From Amaranthus tricolor (lineage: Eukaryota > Streptophyta > Magnoliopsida > Caryophyllales > Amaranthaceae): a DNA stretch of 64,000 bases. The stretch covers positions 22,761,204-22,825,203 of the forward strand of contig NC_080056.1 in assembly GCF_026212465.1 (NCBI RefSeq), in the 5' to 3' direction. Made by a program: the position numbers and the translations under genes. The number at the start of each line of letters is the position of its first letter. Positions within the stretch are counted from its first letter, which is position 1. Of the stretch, positions 1 through 12,801 are shown piece by piece. A model generated the notes under the pieces. That model made no database searches and was not told the DNA's origin. It saw only the letters and a list, made by a program, of their open reading frames with translations.

Positions 1-1812
1 ATACTATTTAGTGACAAGTTTCATGCAAAACAAACCACGTTTTAACAACTTTGTGCGAGAAAGTTCCCATAATGCTTAAAAAAATTAAAAACTTAACTTA
101 GCACGTAATTTCAAGCATCTGACTATTTTTTTTATTGTCACCATTTCAACACAATAACGTATACCAAATAGTGTTGTGTCCCAATTTTCGTGGCAAACAA
201 ACCAAGTTTGAACCACTTTATGCGAGAAAGTGCCAAAAACGCTTAAAAAACCTCAAAAACGCTTAAAAAACCTCAAACACGCAACTTAGCACGTTATTTC
301 AAGCATATGACTATATGTTTTTTTATTCTAATCATTTCAAGACAATAATATATAACAAATAGTGTTGTGTGCAATGTTTCATGCAAAACGAACCATGTTT
401 GAACTAATTTGTGCGAAAATGTGCCGAAAATGGTTAAAAAATAACCCCAAAAACGAAACTTAAAACGTAAATTCAAGCATATGACTATTGTTTCCGATTT
501 TAACCATTTCAACACAATAATATACACCCAATAGTGTTTGGTGACAAGTTTCACGCAAAACAGACCACGTTTTAACCACTTTATGCGAGAAAGTGCCAAA
601 AAAACTTTAAGAACATTAAAAATGCAACTTAGCACGTAATATCAAGCATGTGACTATTGTTTTCAATTTTCACCATGTCAACACAATAATATATAACAAT
701 TAGGGTTGTGTGCCAAGTTTCGTACCCAACAAACCAAGTTTAAACCACTTTATGCGAGAAAGTTTCAAAAACGCTTAAAAAATCTCAAACACGCAACTTA
801 GAACGTAATTTCAAGCAAATGACTATATCTTTTTTATTCTAATAATCTCATGACAATAATATATAACAAATAGTGTTGTGTTTAATCTTTCATGCAAAAC
901 AAACAAACTTTGAACTACTTTATGCGAGAAAGTGTCAAAAATAGTTCAAAAAACCCCCAAAAACGCAACTTAGAATGTAAATTCAAGCATATGACTATTG
1001 TTTCCGATTTTTAACCATTTAAACACAATAATATATACCAAATAGTGTTTAGTGACAAGTTTCATGCAAAACAAACCACGTTTAACCACTTTATGCGAGA
1101 AAGTACCAAAAAAGATTAGAAAACATTAAAAACGCAACTTAGCACGTAATTTCAAGCATGTGACTATTTCGATTGTCACCATTTCAACACAATAATATAT
1201 ACCAAATAGTTTTGTGTCCCAAGTTTCGTGGCAAACAAACCAATTTTGAACCACTTTATACGAGAAAATGCCAAAAAAGCTTTAAAAACCTTTAAAATGC
1301 AACTTAGCCCGTAATTTCAAGCATATAATTATCTTTTTGATTCTAACAATTTCAACACAATAATATATATCAAATAGTGTTTAGTGCCAAGTTTAATGCA
1401 AAACAAACCAAGTTTGAACCAGTTTATGTGAGAAAGTGCCAAAAAAGCTTTAAAAACTTTAAACACGCAACTTCACACGTAATTTCAAGCATATGACTAT
1501 TGTTTTATATTTTCATCATTTCAACACAATAATATATACCAAATACTATTTAGTGACAAGTTCCAGCAAAACAAACCAAGTTTTTACCACTTTATGCGAG
1601 AAAGTGCCAAAAAAGCTTAAAAAAATTAAAAACGCAACATAGCACGTAACTTCAAGTATGTGACTATTGTTTTCAATTGTCACCATTTCAACACAGTAAT
1701 ATATAAAAAATAGGGTTGTGTGCCAAGTTTCGTAGCCAACAAACCAAGTTTGAACTACTTTATGCGAGAAAGTGCCAAAAACGCTTAAAAACGCTTAAAA
1801 TGCAACTTACAA
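1..1812 (-). repeat. Satellite-like tandem array, ~169-bp monomers (CACTA-linked family)
   Basis: About ten and a half head-to-tail monomers. The marker TCAAGCATATGACTAT-like segment recurs near 111, 299, 473, 641, 811, 983, 1152, 1317, 1485 and 1652, giving steps of 165-174 bp; the one 188-bp step comes from a local duplication of an ACGCTTAAAAAACCTCAAA block near 240-275. The array runs off the left edge. Read on the minus strand, each monomer matches the monomers inside the CACTA element at 28400-33540 (same order of blocks: CACACAACACTATTTGG, ATTATTGTGTTGAAATGG, TAGTCATATGCT, TTAAGCGTTTTTG). Short ORFs here have no coding support. Confidence 0.9.
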
Positions 1813-1869
1813 TGGAAGAAGAGTAAAAGAAGAAGTTTTGTGGTTTATGTTGATTGTGGCCTTTAATGT

Positions 1870-2058
1870 TTGTTTGCTTTTATGGAATCTTTAGAGGAGT
1901 TCTTGGTGAGAGTTGGGGTTTTGAGGGAAGATACCCAATTGGTTGACAAGCCTAATAATATTAGGGGTGCTCGGATTTTTGGAGGTTTTTTTGGGCCTAA
2001 GAACAATACTAATACTAATACTAAGATTGGGTTCGGGATTAATTTTCATGTGTTTTGA
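1870..2058 (+). pseudogene. Fragment resembling ABF/AREB/ABI5-like bZIP transcription factor
   Basis: A 62-codon open frame contains SLEEFLVRVGVLRED followed by TQLVDKPNN and a Gly/Asn-rich stretch with FGGFFGPKNN. Group-A bZIP factors of abscisic acid signalling carry a conserved block of the form TLEEFLVRAGVVRE, so this looks like a piece of such a gene. The upstream LGEM-type residues and the downstream basic-leucine zipper are absent, and the frame ends in TGA. It begins about 60 bp after the satellite array. I read it as a relocated or truncated fragment without its own function. Identification rests on one motif and is moderately sure. Confidence 0.5.
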
Positions 2059-3615
2059 ACTTGAGGTTTTTTACTTGATCAATGATTTTACATATTCCAT
2101 TTGATTGCTATTTTGAGCGTATGATGAAATTTCAAAGTTTGATTGTAATTATGATAAATATGTGTATTTTCATATATCAATCAAAAGAAAAAATTCTAAA
2201 CATGTATCCTTCTATAAGGAGATAACCTTGTAGTCGCTTTGGCAGCCGACAAGGAATCTTTGCTGGTTAACATTGCTATTGCAGTGCTCAAATTGTAGTA
2301 TTTTTTATTTGGTAGTTCTTGTATTTGGTAGTTTTTTTTGGTATAGTATAGTTGCACTATTAAGTGGTGACAATACCCTTGAATTCTCAAGTTGATTATC
2401 TAGAAATTATTAAGGGCATGGTGTTTTATGTTTTAATTACAAGATATATGCTTTGGAATTCTTAAGTCTGATACTCAATTTCTTAAATCAACAAATGGTA
2501 GCACCTTACACAATTTGTGTTTACATTGATATCTACATGCATTTTGTTATGGAACGTTTGTATTAATAGATTATCGAGTATTATATAGTCACAAAACTTA
2601 AAAAGCAAATTGATTAAACTGTAGAGGGCACACAACAGAAGAGAGTTCAGTAAATGCTATTAAAAAATATCTCATACTGGCCAGAGAGGGACGAAACCCA
2701 ATTTTACAGTGTAGTATCAAGAACAAAACGATAATCGTCATAACAAGACAAGTGTCCGACACATATAACAACTTTAATATTTTTTCAAGTCCTACTTTAA
2801 TTATGATAGTTACTACTAACTATACACCTTCAGCCTTTGCATCTTTTACCTTTTACCACATATTGACATTTCATTATTTTCATTCGCATTATTCTTAATA
2901 AAAATATATAAAACTAAATTATTGCATTTGATAGTATAACTTGAGGCACCGCATGCGTAGCACGCAACCCCACAACCAGTTAGCTAAAAACTACGTAGTA
3001 ACTTGAACAATGTTTCAAAAAAAAAGTAACTTGAACAAGTTAAAAGCACGAAATAAGGGGAGCAAGGGGGAGCGCTAGCTCTTTGCGTTGAAGCTCCAGC
3101 TCCTAGGAGTGATGGCTCCAATACAAGGAGTATAAGAGGGGATAGCAACTCCCTAGTACAAAGGAGAGCGAATCTATACAATATGCTATGAAAAAACAAT
3201 TAAGATGACTTTACGATAAAAAATTAATCATTTTTCATGTTTTAGTAGGCAATTATATTTTTCTATATCATGTAATATCTTGCTGATTAGATTTATTTAA
3301 TTGATTAGTTACAAAATATTTTAAAACTACATATTTATATTTTTACCACATACAATCAATTAAGATATGTGGTATTTTTAATAACAATGAATAATTATCG
3401 GATAATATATTATTAATTATGTAAAAAATTTATTTTCATATGTATTACTTACAAGAAAACACAAATTAAATAGATTACATATTAATTCTTTAAGTAAATA
3501 ATTAGGATAAGATATCGGTGAAATAAATTTCAAATGATAATTCTATCACCTATGTTTGACAAGTTTATAATACATAAATAAATTAAGCTATATATTAATT
3601 ATTATAGTCAAATAA
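2059..3615. other. AT-rich intergenic stretch, no supported gene
   Basis: No frame longer than about 70 codons and no recognised motif. The sequence becomes very AT-rich towards 3300-3600, next to the mariner insertion. I see no tRNA, rRNA or clear transposon end in it. Confidence 0.6.
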
Positions 3616-4186
3616 TACTCCCTCTGTTCTTTTAAGTTCTTCCACTTTGGGTTTTTCACACATACTAAGGAAGATAGAATCTTTGAGTTGTAGTGTGTAT
3701 TATTTTAAATAAATAGTAATGTGAAGTAATGATTATATTGGAAGTATGAGAGAGAAAATAATTATAAATAAAACTAAATCAAAAAAAATCTAATTTTATT
3801 AAACACTTAATGAGGAGAGAGAGCCTTACATTTGGGAGGGAAATTAACAAACTTTCCAAATTACGAAAGTTTGGAGTTCCAACCAACAGCAAAAATGAGG
3901 GAAGTTAATCCCTCCATACAAAAAAAAAGCAAAACAGCCTTGTATTGGGCAACCTATTTTTACATGGATTAACATCATTTTTTCCTCTAATCTGAAATTA
4001 CAATTTTGTAATCTGAAAAAAAAATGACTTTACAAATTCCTAATCACACTATAAAGGCTGTTGTGCAAAACAGTAAACCAGAATTCAGCAACAAACCCAT
4101 AATTAACAGTCCACAAATTCTTCAAGTATCTTCCAAAACAGTAGCCAAAAGGTTTGTGAAAAAGATCATCGCATCATTAGCCTTCA

Positions 4187-5625
4187 ATGGCTTCAGGAAG
4201 TGAAGATGAGCAACAGGGGCCTTGGTACTTTGGATCGAATTCATACGCTCTAGAGTCCAATTCTAAATCAGAAGAACCACCGAATATGGAAGAAATAGAA
4301 CCACAGCAACAAAATCAGCCTAAGCCAAGACTCACCAATGAGTTAAGGCAACTTATTTTCCAAGAGATGTTGTCACTAAAAGTTAGTGACTCACTTCCTC
4401 ATGGTACATTCAAACGCATAGCTCAAAAATACGGCTACACATATAAAACCATCAGAGATTTATGGAAACGAGCAATACAAACCAAGGAAGCAAACAAACC
4501 ATACATTGTAGAATCGACGTACAAAATTTGTGGAAGAAAAAGAGCGGTCGTACCACCAAACATACACATTGACGAGAAGTGGTTTTATTTAACCAAGAAA
4601 ACGCAAAGGGTTTATTTAGCACACAAAGAAAAGGTTCCATATAGGGCAGCAAAGTCATCATAGTTCATACCTAAGGCCATGTTCTTAGGGGCCGTTGCTA
4701 GGCCTAGATGGAATCATTATGGCCAATGTACGTTTGATGGGAAAATTGGAATTTTCCCTTTTATCAATAGAGTGGCAGCACAAAGAGACTCAAGAATCGA
4801 CCAAGAGGGTCCATAGAAATTAAACCAACCGAATCAGTTAATCAAGAAGTTTATAGGAGTATGCTTATACAACAATTGATTCCGGCTATACTAAGAAAAT
4901 GGCCAAGTGAAGGACCATCCATTATTTTTAGGGATATTATCAATGGTACCCCTGTACTATAGCAAAATATCAATGGTACCCCAGTTAATTTCAATGGTAC
5001 CCCCAAAGTATATGTTAATTACAACCGTGACACTATTTTACTTTTTTCTGTTAAATGCCTGTTAAATTTTAAAATTAACTGGGGTACCATTGATATTTTG
5101 CTATAGTACAGGGGTACCATTGATAATATCCCTTATTTTTATTCAATAAGATAATGCAAGGGTTCATATCACAAACGATGATCCAATATGGCAACAACAG
5201 AATAGCCAAGGGGGTTTAACTTTCATTCTTACTCAACAACCTCCAAATAGTTCGAATTGTAATATTCTAAACTTAGGTTTCTTTAGGAGCATACAATCAC
5301 TTATGCATAAAAAGATGCCCAAAAACATGACAGAATTAATCACAGCGGTCGAGGATCATTCGGAGAGTTACATCCAAAGATCTTAACTAATGTGTGGATC
5401 TCATTACAACACCATTTAAATGAGATTCTAAAGGTTAAGGGGTGTAATGACTACATACAACCACAATTTGGAAAGAAGGTTCAAGAAGACAATGGCAGGT
5501 TAAGGATTCAAGTGAGAATCCCAACACAATTGGTTAGAGAAGCTGTAGCTTTTCTTAACCCAAACAGGGATCAGCAACAAACACAAGCATTAATAGAGAA
5601 TAAGGATGCTGCACAAACAACATAG
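4187..5625 (+). pseudogene. Mariner-like transposase, disrupted
   Basis: The first open segment (4187-4663, 158 codons) has a helix-turn-helix-like region (GTFKRIAQKYGYTYKTIRDLW) and the first catalytic aspartate in HIDEKWFY. After a TAG, the frame continues with IPKAMFLGAVARPRW, a typical plant mariner block. A frameshift follows near 4815. Beyond the nested MITE (4931-5132) come IQ-stop-DNARVHI, where a TAA replaces the usual second Q of IQQDNA, and QPPNSSNCNILNLGFFR, where the third catalytic residue is Asn instead of Asp. The C-terminal part (5392-5625, VWISLQHHLNEILKVKGCNDY) is open. The gene cannot encode an active D39D transposase. Confidence 0.88.
4931..5132. mobile_element. 202-bp MITE with perfect 9-bp TSD (Mutator type), nested in mariner
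   Basis: Inverted repeats of about 70 bp start GGGATATTATCAATGGTACC on both ends. The element is flanked by the identical 9-mer TTATTTTTA (4922-4930 and 5133-5141). A 9-bp duplication points to the MULE superfamily. It contains no coding capacity. It splits the mariner transposase just before the IQ-stop-DNA motif, so it arrived after the mariner. Confidence 0.92.
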
Positions 5626-6314
5626 ATCATTCAAGAAGCTTATGATCAGGCAATTGAAGAAACTCAAGGATAACAAACATCAAAGCCCCTCAGTTTATTT
5701 TGTTCAAATCATCATTAAAATTGTGACTTTAAAACTTAGGAGCAACAATTTGTCAATCACAACCCATATTAATGATTAGTGTGCATGTTTTTGATTAGTC
5801 ACTTCATTATTTTATATAATTTCAGAAAAAAAGCCCCCTGATTCTTCATAAAGGTTATGAAACCTCTCAGATTATAATTGTTCATCAACAAATGAAGTAA
5901 CTGAACATGCTAAAAAATCAAGTGATGGGTTTTGGTTTACCAAATGCTACTCAACCAAGTAATTAAAGTAAATTTTTCAGAATTTAGAGGTTCAAAAAAT
6001 TGACATGACAGGGGCTTTACACATAAAACCAGCAGCAAACATCAACCCATAAATCAGATCGGAAAAAAATTACCCATATACAGTAAACAGCAACATAATA
6101 CCAACAGTAAGAACCAAAAAAACCCCAGAATATAAACCTAAACATAAATCAGAAGAACATCAACTGAAGACCTAATATCAACAAAATTTTCACCAAACAT
6201 AAATTAAAGATTATCATAAGCCAGCAGGAAACAACAACACATTGAACCAACACCAATATGTCAAATTTAAGTACAGGAAAAAACAAACGAAAAATCAGAA
6301 CAACCTTAAAATCA

Positions 6315-6710
6315 TCAGACACGTTTTTTAGGGTTCAAGTTTACCCTAGAAGCAATAACATCTTCAGGAGTGTCAGGGACAACCAAATTGATTTGATCTT
6401 CTTTCACATTAGTTGGAGTTAATGGATTTAATTCAGATGGGGAGTCATACATCCATTCAACAATTATTGGTGTTGGTTCCTTTTTAACAGAAGGAGAAGT
6501 TGGTGGAGATTCATGATACAAAGATGTGGCATCATCTTCAAGAGACTTGTGATATGCCTCAAGCTCTTTTTTTGACCACTTTAAAATATCATTTGAGTAA
6601 GAATGGGAACGACCATGGAAGGAACAAGAACACAACTCACCATAATCGCATAGACCATCATAAAGATATGAAGGAATTGTAGAGTCACTCTTAGATTCGT
6701 TGTTTTCCAA
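6315..6710 (-). CDS. Uncharacterised 131-aa ORF inside the mariner element
   Basis: An uninterrupted frame on the strand opposite the transposase and convergent with it. The product starts MENNESKSDSTIPSYLYDG, has a Cys/Tyr-rich part (DYGELCSCSFHG, residues about 22-33), an acidic middle, and a Pro/Ser stretch with KKEPTPIIVEWMYDSP around residue 80. It ends PKKRV, a short basic tail like a nuclear localisation signal. I do not recognise a family. Its length and composition look less random than other frames here, but the surrounding element is decayed. It could be a captured gene piece, an accessory mariner gene, or chance. Confidence 0.35.
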   Translation of the reverse strand: MENNESKSDSTIPSYLYDGLCDYGELCSCSFHGRSHSYSNDILKWSKKELEAYHKSLEDDATSLYHESPPTSPSVKKEPTPIIVEWMYDSPSELNPLTPTNVKEDQINLVVPDTPEDVIASRVNLNPKKRV

Positions 6711-7061
6711 TGCAAAGAATTAAAGGTTCAAGAAGAAGGTAATGGCGGATTCCAGAACAGGGGGCATGCAATTTCGAAACTTTGTCAAAACAAACAAAAC
6801 GAACCTCAAAATGATGAGAATAAACTGATCTATATTTTAATGCAGTTAAAATGCACTAAAAATGAAGAACAAACAGGGGGAAAAGGGAAATTGAAGCCAT
6901 GAAAATGGATTTGAAGAGGAGAGAGAAAGCACTGTTCAAAAGGAGGAGGAGGAGGAGAAGGAGTAGGAATTACTAGGGGTAAGAATGAAAACCCCAACGC
7001 CCAAGAAACTTAAAGAATCTATTATAGTAAGGTTAAAGAACTTAAAAGAACGGAGGGAGTA

Positions 7062-8156
7062 ATGTTCTTTAGACTGACAACTTATTTAATGTTTTACAAA
7101 GACAATAGACATTTAAATTATTTTTATATTATTTTTTGTGCGTTGAGATATTTTATTATTTTTATGTATTTACTTATAATCTATTTTGTTTATAATCTAT
7201 AATAGTAATATATATCTCAATTTAATAGTAATATTTTTACAGTTTTATAAACAAATAAATTTATAATTTCAATATATTTTAGGATCATTTAATAACTTAA
7301 TTATATATATAACATTAGTAATTGATAAATTGTGGTTGGCACATGAATATATCTAGTAGCTACTATGTTGAGCATTGGCTAATTTACTTGGAGCGCATGC
7401 TTTGAATGTGCCAAAGCCACGTTTATTGCTTCTGGAATTTTAAGTTTTCTGTGTAGTTCTTATGTCAAAGATATCTATTAAGAAAGTAGTGAGAGGTTTT
7501 AGCCAGGAATGGGATGTATGGCATTGAAAACTTCACCCATGATTTAAAACTCTTTGTTCTCTTATTCTCTACCTAACTATAATTTAGTGTTATTTTATTT
7601 CTTTACATCAGAGTTTCAATTACTTGGCTCTTTCTAGTGCGAGTAATATCTCTCTTTGCATATCTTAGGCTTGTCTCAAACACATTCCAAGCACCACAAA
7701 ATGAGTATCAAGTTATTGTTTATTTCTCTACTTATTGTGTTATTAACAAGTTGTTATCTCATATTATCACCATGGTAATTGGATGGCTTCTTTATTTGGA
7801 GTCATAACTCATAACCCATAAATGTCTATAAAAGAGAAGTTTCTCTAATCACGCTTGTCATTCTTTAATTGATAATTATGTATTGTCATATGTTAATAGT
7901 GGCTTGTTTTTCCAACATAAACTGGAGCATGTTGCACAACAAAAAACCAAGTTTGCATCCTGCAATTAATATACAATTAATATACAATATTGTCAACAAC
8001 AGAAGCTTCAGCCACAGCTTGAAGAAAGCCATTCCCCGCTTGTATAGCTTCATGGTGCTGACCAACTACAATAAGCATCAATGGCCGAAAAAGGCATTGT
8101 TTAGCTTAGAATCTCAATCAAAGCACCAGCACAACGCTGTGTAACTTGGTGAACAA
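7062..8156. other. Intergenic stretch and probable 3' flank of the APEM9-like gene
   Basis: AT-rich up to about 7330, then mixed sequence. The part from about 7950 to 8156 lies directly downstream of the APEM9-like stop codon on the minus strand and probably includes its 3' untranslated region. A 91-codon plus-strand frame at 7869-8144 is antisense to this and shows no motif. Confidence 0.45.
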
Positions 8157-11100
8157 TCATCTACTTCTATTCATTGCGGTAGGAAGTGGCTGAACAGCAG
8201 CCAGTGGGTTCACTTGGTATGAAAATGCAAGATTCCAAAAGTCCAACAAAGCCTTCTTCACCGATGACACTCGCATTTGAACAGCCCTTGCAGAAAAAAA
8301 GGCATTATTTAGAATACAGAACCTATTAGCAAATTTCAATTATTTATGGATCTGGTTTTGTTGCTGGAAAAATGTCCGACCACGATGCAGATGACACATG
8401 CTTAACTTTCTCAAACGAAATCTATTAGCTGTTATTCCTTCATAAGGCCACCCTTTCAAATTGTATGAATTGAATGAATTGTATCACCTATTGAAATAGG
8501 AGCTAAGGAAACTTAAGTTTATAACAACATAAAATTTATTGCATACTACGTGATGATTAGTTACAGAATGGATATCCTTAAATTCAATTTTATGCAAAAA
8601 AACAGGGACTAGACCATCAGAGATAGAGTCGACTTACCTCTTTACAGATTCTCGTTTCTTGCGGATGTAATAGCAAATCAGAAAGATCAAACAACCCATG
8701 AAGATCTTCCCTTTATATGCAATTATGGAATTGCAAGACTTCTGTATCATGTCCTGCAACCATGTCCAAATGGTATGTTTTATACCAACCATTCCATTAT
8801 GACGTTGAGTGCTCATGACTGTCATGGGCTTGTCAGATTGCTTAACTTCCTTCGAAGATAAAGGGCGAGTTTCTGGTTCCTCAGCTGCTGATACTGAAAC
8901 AGCCCCATGTGTTGACATGGATGATTTAAAAGGATACAGTGAGAGGAGTCTCCTCAAGAAATCCTGCGGAAGAAAACAGGTTCAGAGGGGAGAAAATAAG
9001 GTCTTAAAAGTGAGTAGAACAGTATTGCATATAATATAACACTGTTACATTATGAATGGAATACTAAACACGCAACTAAAACTGAGTAGATCAGACACAA
9101 AAAATGTTTTGTCACAGAAGACCTCACAAACAGACCATGGTATTTGTGCTCCTAAAACTTGTATTGGCACTCCAACCTAACTATTTTTAGCGCGAGAGAA
9201 AGTGGGAATGATATTATCAATTTTGACACTAACATAAGACTCACTATATCCCTTAATAATGATTTTTATAATGTTAAAGCTACAACATATTCCTCATAAA
9301 ATTTATCATCTGATGACAGATAGTTTGGATGTTCCTTATTTTATTGGTTTGGAGATAAAGAAGCACAATTTGAAGATAAGATATTGCAGTAAAACTAATT
9401 ATTTCACAGGTAACAGGTTTTTAAAAACAAATGTTTTAAAAATGATTTATAGATGAACCAGCACTAAAGAGGATCACGCAATATATCTACCTGCCGTGCT
9501 TCCTCTGGTAACTCGGCCTTTTCAACCCATGCGACAGCATGATCGACGTCATTTAAAACTACTGCCAGGAGTGTCAACGCATAAAATTCAACAACTTTGA
9601 GATATTGGTCCACTTCCAAAATTGTATAAAACATAATATTTTCCGGGACATCCTGGCTGGACAAAGGGTAATATTTCTCATCGTTGAACTGCCATTTTTC
9701 AAAAAATTTCTCCATGAAATCACGAACTCTAGTGGGATGCCCACCTGAGATCAGTACGCAAGCACTGGAAGAAAATATGAAACACATAAATTGAAACCTT
9801 GGCACTTGGCAGCTTATAACTACTGAGTTTCAAAATAAATACAAACACCATAGACCACAAAAATAAGATAACCGACCCCAATCTTTTGGGATTAAGGCTC
9901 TCTGGCATTGGTACCGTATTGTTGATAGACCATAAGAAAGTCCGACAAATTACTATGGCCACATTCCTAAACTACCTTTCTTTGGCATGCATAAGCAAAT
10001 AGCAAGATCTCTTAAAGAACCTTATAGGATTAATCCATTAGATGTCAGTCATAACAGTTGGCATGCATAGACATAATGTTAGAACTAAAGCATATTAATA
10101 GGATAATATCAACAGAAAATCAAGTGAGAGAGTCTTCTTCCGCAACTACATGATGTGGATATCTTACTCAACTACAAGTCCGACTATTAACATTAGTATG
10201 TTCTTTAGAATCTGCACAATGCCTTAGATACAAGGATAGGTGTTCTTATTCGCGAACTAGGAATGGGAAAAGAGCTTCCTTACAGACTTGGAAGAGCTGA
10301 CACAGTGTCGTTTGTTAAGGCAAAACCTTTTTGGAACACGTGTCAATGCATTCTCGAATTTGAGAGCATTTTAGTCAAACCCTGGAGAGCTTACACAGTA
10401 TCGTTTCTTTTGGCAAAACCCTTTTGTGATATGTAAGAAATGGTACCAAATCCAAAAGGCCACATATATTGGTGGTTTAATTCAGTTCATGCCCTATAAT
10501 CGTGAGTTTCTCAATCCTTAATTCACCAACAATATTGATATAAATTAATCTTTCTAAGCACACAATAAGAAAGTAAAGCACAGCCAATAGTCAAACTCAA
10601 TCAAAATACCTGGTAAGGACAACTTGAACCGGAATGGCAGTCACTGATCCAAAGTAAAACTCAAGTTCCTTAAATAAATCTGTTGTCCTGAAGAGACAAA
10701 TTTGAACTAATATCACTTATTAGAGACGAATGAACTGAGTAACAGACAGTTCCAAAGTCCACATACAACCACAATATTACAAGTTTTTTGTACGCCAGAA
10801 AATTAAAACCGAGCTGTATAAATTATAATGCACATACCTTCCAGCTCCCTTCCATGACTGAGCTAGGACCATAGCAGATGATTCCATCATTTCAAGCAAA
10901 GTGATATTGTCGTCAACGTATATGTGTCTATTGTCATGTAAACGTTTCAAAGCAGAAGCGGACATTGTTGCCGCCTCTTCAAACATGCCACTAACAAGAT
11001 AGCTGTGGAAGGAAAAAATTTAACATGAATTATTTCATCTAGATGCTAAATCCTCACTAGATTTCTCAATACACTAATAAGTGACAATCAAAAGAGAACC

Positions 11101-11911
11101 TAAAATTGAACTAAAGCATTCAACTTTAGCAATTTCTTAGTAGAATGCTCCTATGACAATCAAGGATCAATCAAAAACAACCTCTTTGTTAGTGCATACA
11201 TCCGACTTCCCAAAAAGCTTAAATTACTTCCTTCATGATTCAACAAGTTTTCTTGAATGCACAAAGTTCATACTCATAAGTCTATTGTTGTAATACCTAA
11301 CCCTTCCTCTGGTTTTTAATACACACAATTCTAATCAATACTCACGCAAAATGGACACACATGACACATCACATATATGAAAAACCAGAGGAAGACTAGT
11401 GAAGCCATTTGTGAACAATCAAGTCTATGCTAGTTTTACATAGACTACAAGATTCTCTATAGAACCAAAACAAAAAATAGCCAGTTAACCATTGGCTAAC
11501 TGGGTATTTTTTTGTTCCCTCTTCTTAGATTAAGAAACACAAACTCGAGGATTAGACCCGACTTTTCAATTAACACAAACAACCAAAATTGGGATTTGTT
11601 GAAGAACTCTCCCTTCCTACGCCAAAATCTAATATGAAATAAACACATAAAGAATCCTTTTGAGTTAATAATATCACTATACTTAGCACATAATGAGCTT
11701 ATAATTAATAAAATCTCTCACGTTTCATTTTTCCATAAATTCATCATGTCTTTTTTCTTAAAATTCTAAGACCTCGTTTGGTTGAAACATGAAGTAAATT
11801 TCATTGATTATAGATGGTATAGCTAGAGTAATTTAGTAGGATTAAAAGCAATTACCTTTCAGCAAGATCAATTTCATCCCAAGTTACCAAATACCGTACA
11901 GGAGCAGCCAT
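8157..11911 (-). CDS. APEM9: APEM9/DAYU-like peroxisome biogenesis protein, six exons
   Basis: Exons on the minus strand: 11911-11856, 11002-10838, 10687-10610, 9764-9491, 8963-8638 and 8286-8157. All introns are GT-AG and the phases agree, giving 342 codons from MAAPVRYLVTWDEID to TAMNRSR. In Arabidopsis APEM9 is a peroxisomal membrane protein of similar size that tethers the PEX1-PEX6 ATPase for PEX5 recycling, a PEX26/PEX15-like role. Seen here: a soluble helical N-terminal part (SYLVSGMFEEAATMSASAL; GGHPTRVRDFMEKFFEKW; AVAWVEKAELPEEARQ), then one hydrophobic segment at about residues 278-291 (IFMGCLIFLICYYI) followed by basic RKKRESVKR, then a 43-residue tail. The reading frame is intact and this is the only convincing host gene in the window. 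The family name comes from remembered sequence resemblance; the gene structure itself is well supported. Confidence 0.75.
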
Positions 11912-12796
11912 TTTGCTGGGCTCAATTTCTCCCATTGAATTGAGTAATATTATTGATTTCTAGGTTACAAACAGGAAAATTGGCGAAAATGATCAACCTT
12001 GATTATCTCACGTCAATTGAATCATCATCATCTGATTAGCTTGAATACCCGGATATGAGATAAACTTCAGTGAAAATTGAAGCCACACAAACAATTTAAA
12101 GAAGTAGATATGAATGACTTTGGACTTTGGAGATTGAGGGAATGGAGAAAGATGTAAAATTAGCAATTTTTACAGTTCACAAGGATTAGGAGAAACAAAA
12201 AGTTCGAAAACTAGATCCGATAGGTATGCCCGGCCTCTTCCGAGACCTGAATTTCGAGTCAAACGAGCTTTTCCGACAAAAATAAAATAAAAATACTTTT
12301 TTTAAAAAAGAAAAGCGCTCAAAATAAGTTACACAAAATTTTAATTCTTAAATTAAATATCTTGGTATCTTAAGATCAAGTTTATTCTTGTTAATAACAA
12401 CGAACTAAGTAAGTTGTGGTGAATTTTTTTCTCTTATTCGCAAACAGCGAGCAAATTCTGAATTCAGACTCGGACACAAAGATGTTTAATTTGGGAAATG
12501 GAATTTCCCGAAGCTTATTTTAAAAATTTGTTTTAAAAAGGTTTATTTTATTCTATTTTTCCCTTTTCCAAGCTGTCTTAGGTCTTGTATATTTTTTGGT
12601 CTAGCTCAAGAGCTAAATCAAGTTGGAATTTGCAATTTGAATATATTTTATTTCTATTATTCGCTAACAGCGAGCAAATTTGACCTTTATTTTTTTTTCT
12701 TTTTAGTTGTTATGAACATTACATATAATTCACTCTTTAACATGTTAAATACAATTTTATGACTCCTTATATCTACTTGACCTATTGTGAATATTA
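11912..12796. other. 5' flank of the APEM9-like gene and intergenic DNA
   Basis: The first few hundred bases are expected to hold the promoter and 5' untranslated region of the minus-strand gene; I cannot assign a TATA box with confidence. At about 12435 and 12659 an approximate ATTCGC(A/T)AACAGCGAGCAAATT motif occurs twice in direct orientation, about 223 bp apart. No frame is convincing. Confidence 0.4.
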
Positions 12797-12801
12797 GAGA
12801 C

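Larger units (their letters stand above)
3618..7059 (+). mobile_element. Mariner-like (Tc1/mariner superfamily) DNA transposon, 3.4 kb
   Basis: Terminal inverted repeats start CTCCCTCTGTTCTTTTAAG on the left and, read from the right end inward, CTCCCTCCGTTCTTTTAAG. They agree over about 24 bp with one mismatch and then diverge. The element is bounded by TA at 3616-3617 and 7060-7061, the target duplication of this superfamily. CTCCCTCC-type ends and a length of about 3.5 kb fit plant mariner-like elements. It holds a decayed transposase gene on the plus strand, a nested MITE and a convergent open frame of unknown role on the minus strand. Confidence 0.9.

Noticed and set aside
1..1812. Centromeric satellite
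   Set aside because: Monomer length would fit, but nothing in the window shows centromere function; the array is short and related to a CACTA-internal array.
7869..8144. 91-codon plus-strand frame
   Set aside because: Antisense to the 3' flank of the APEM9-like gene, with no motif.
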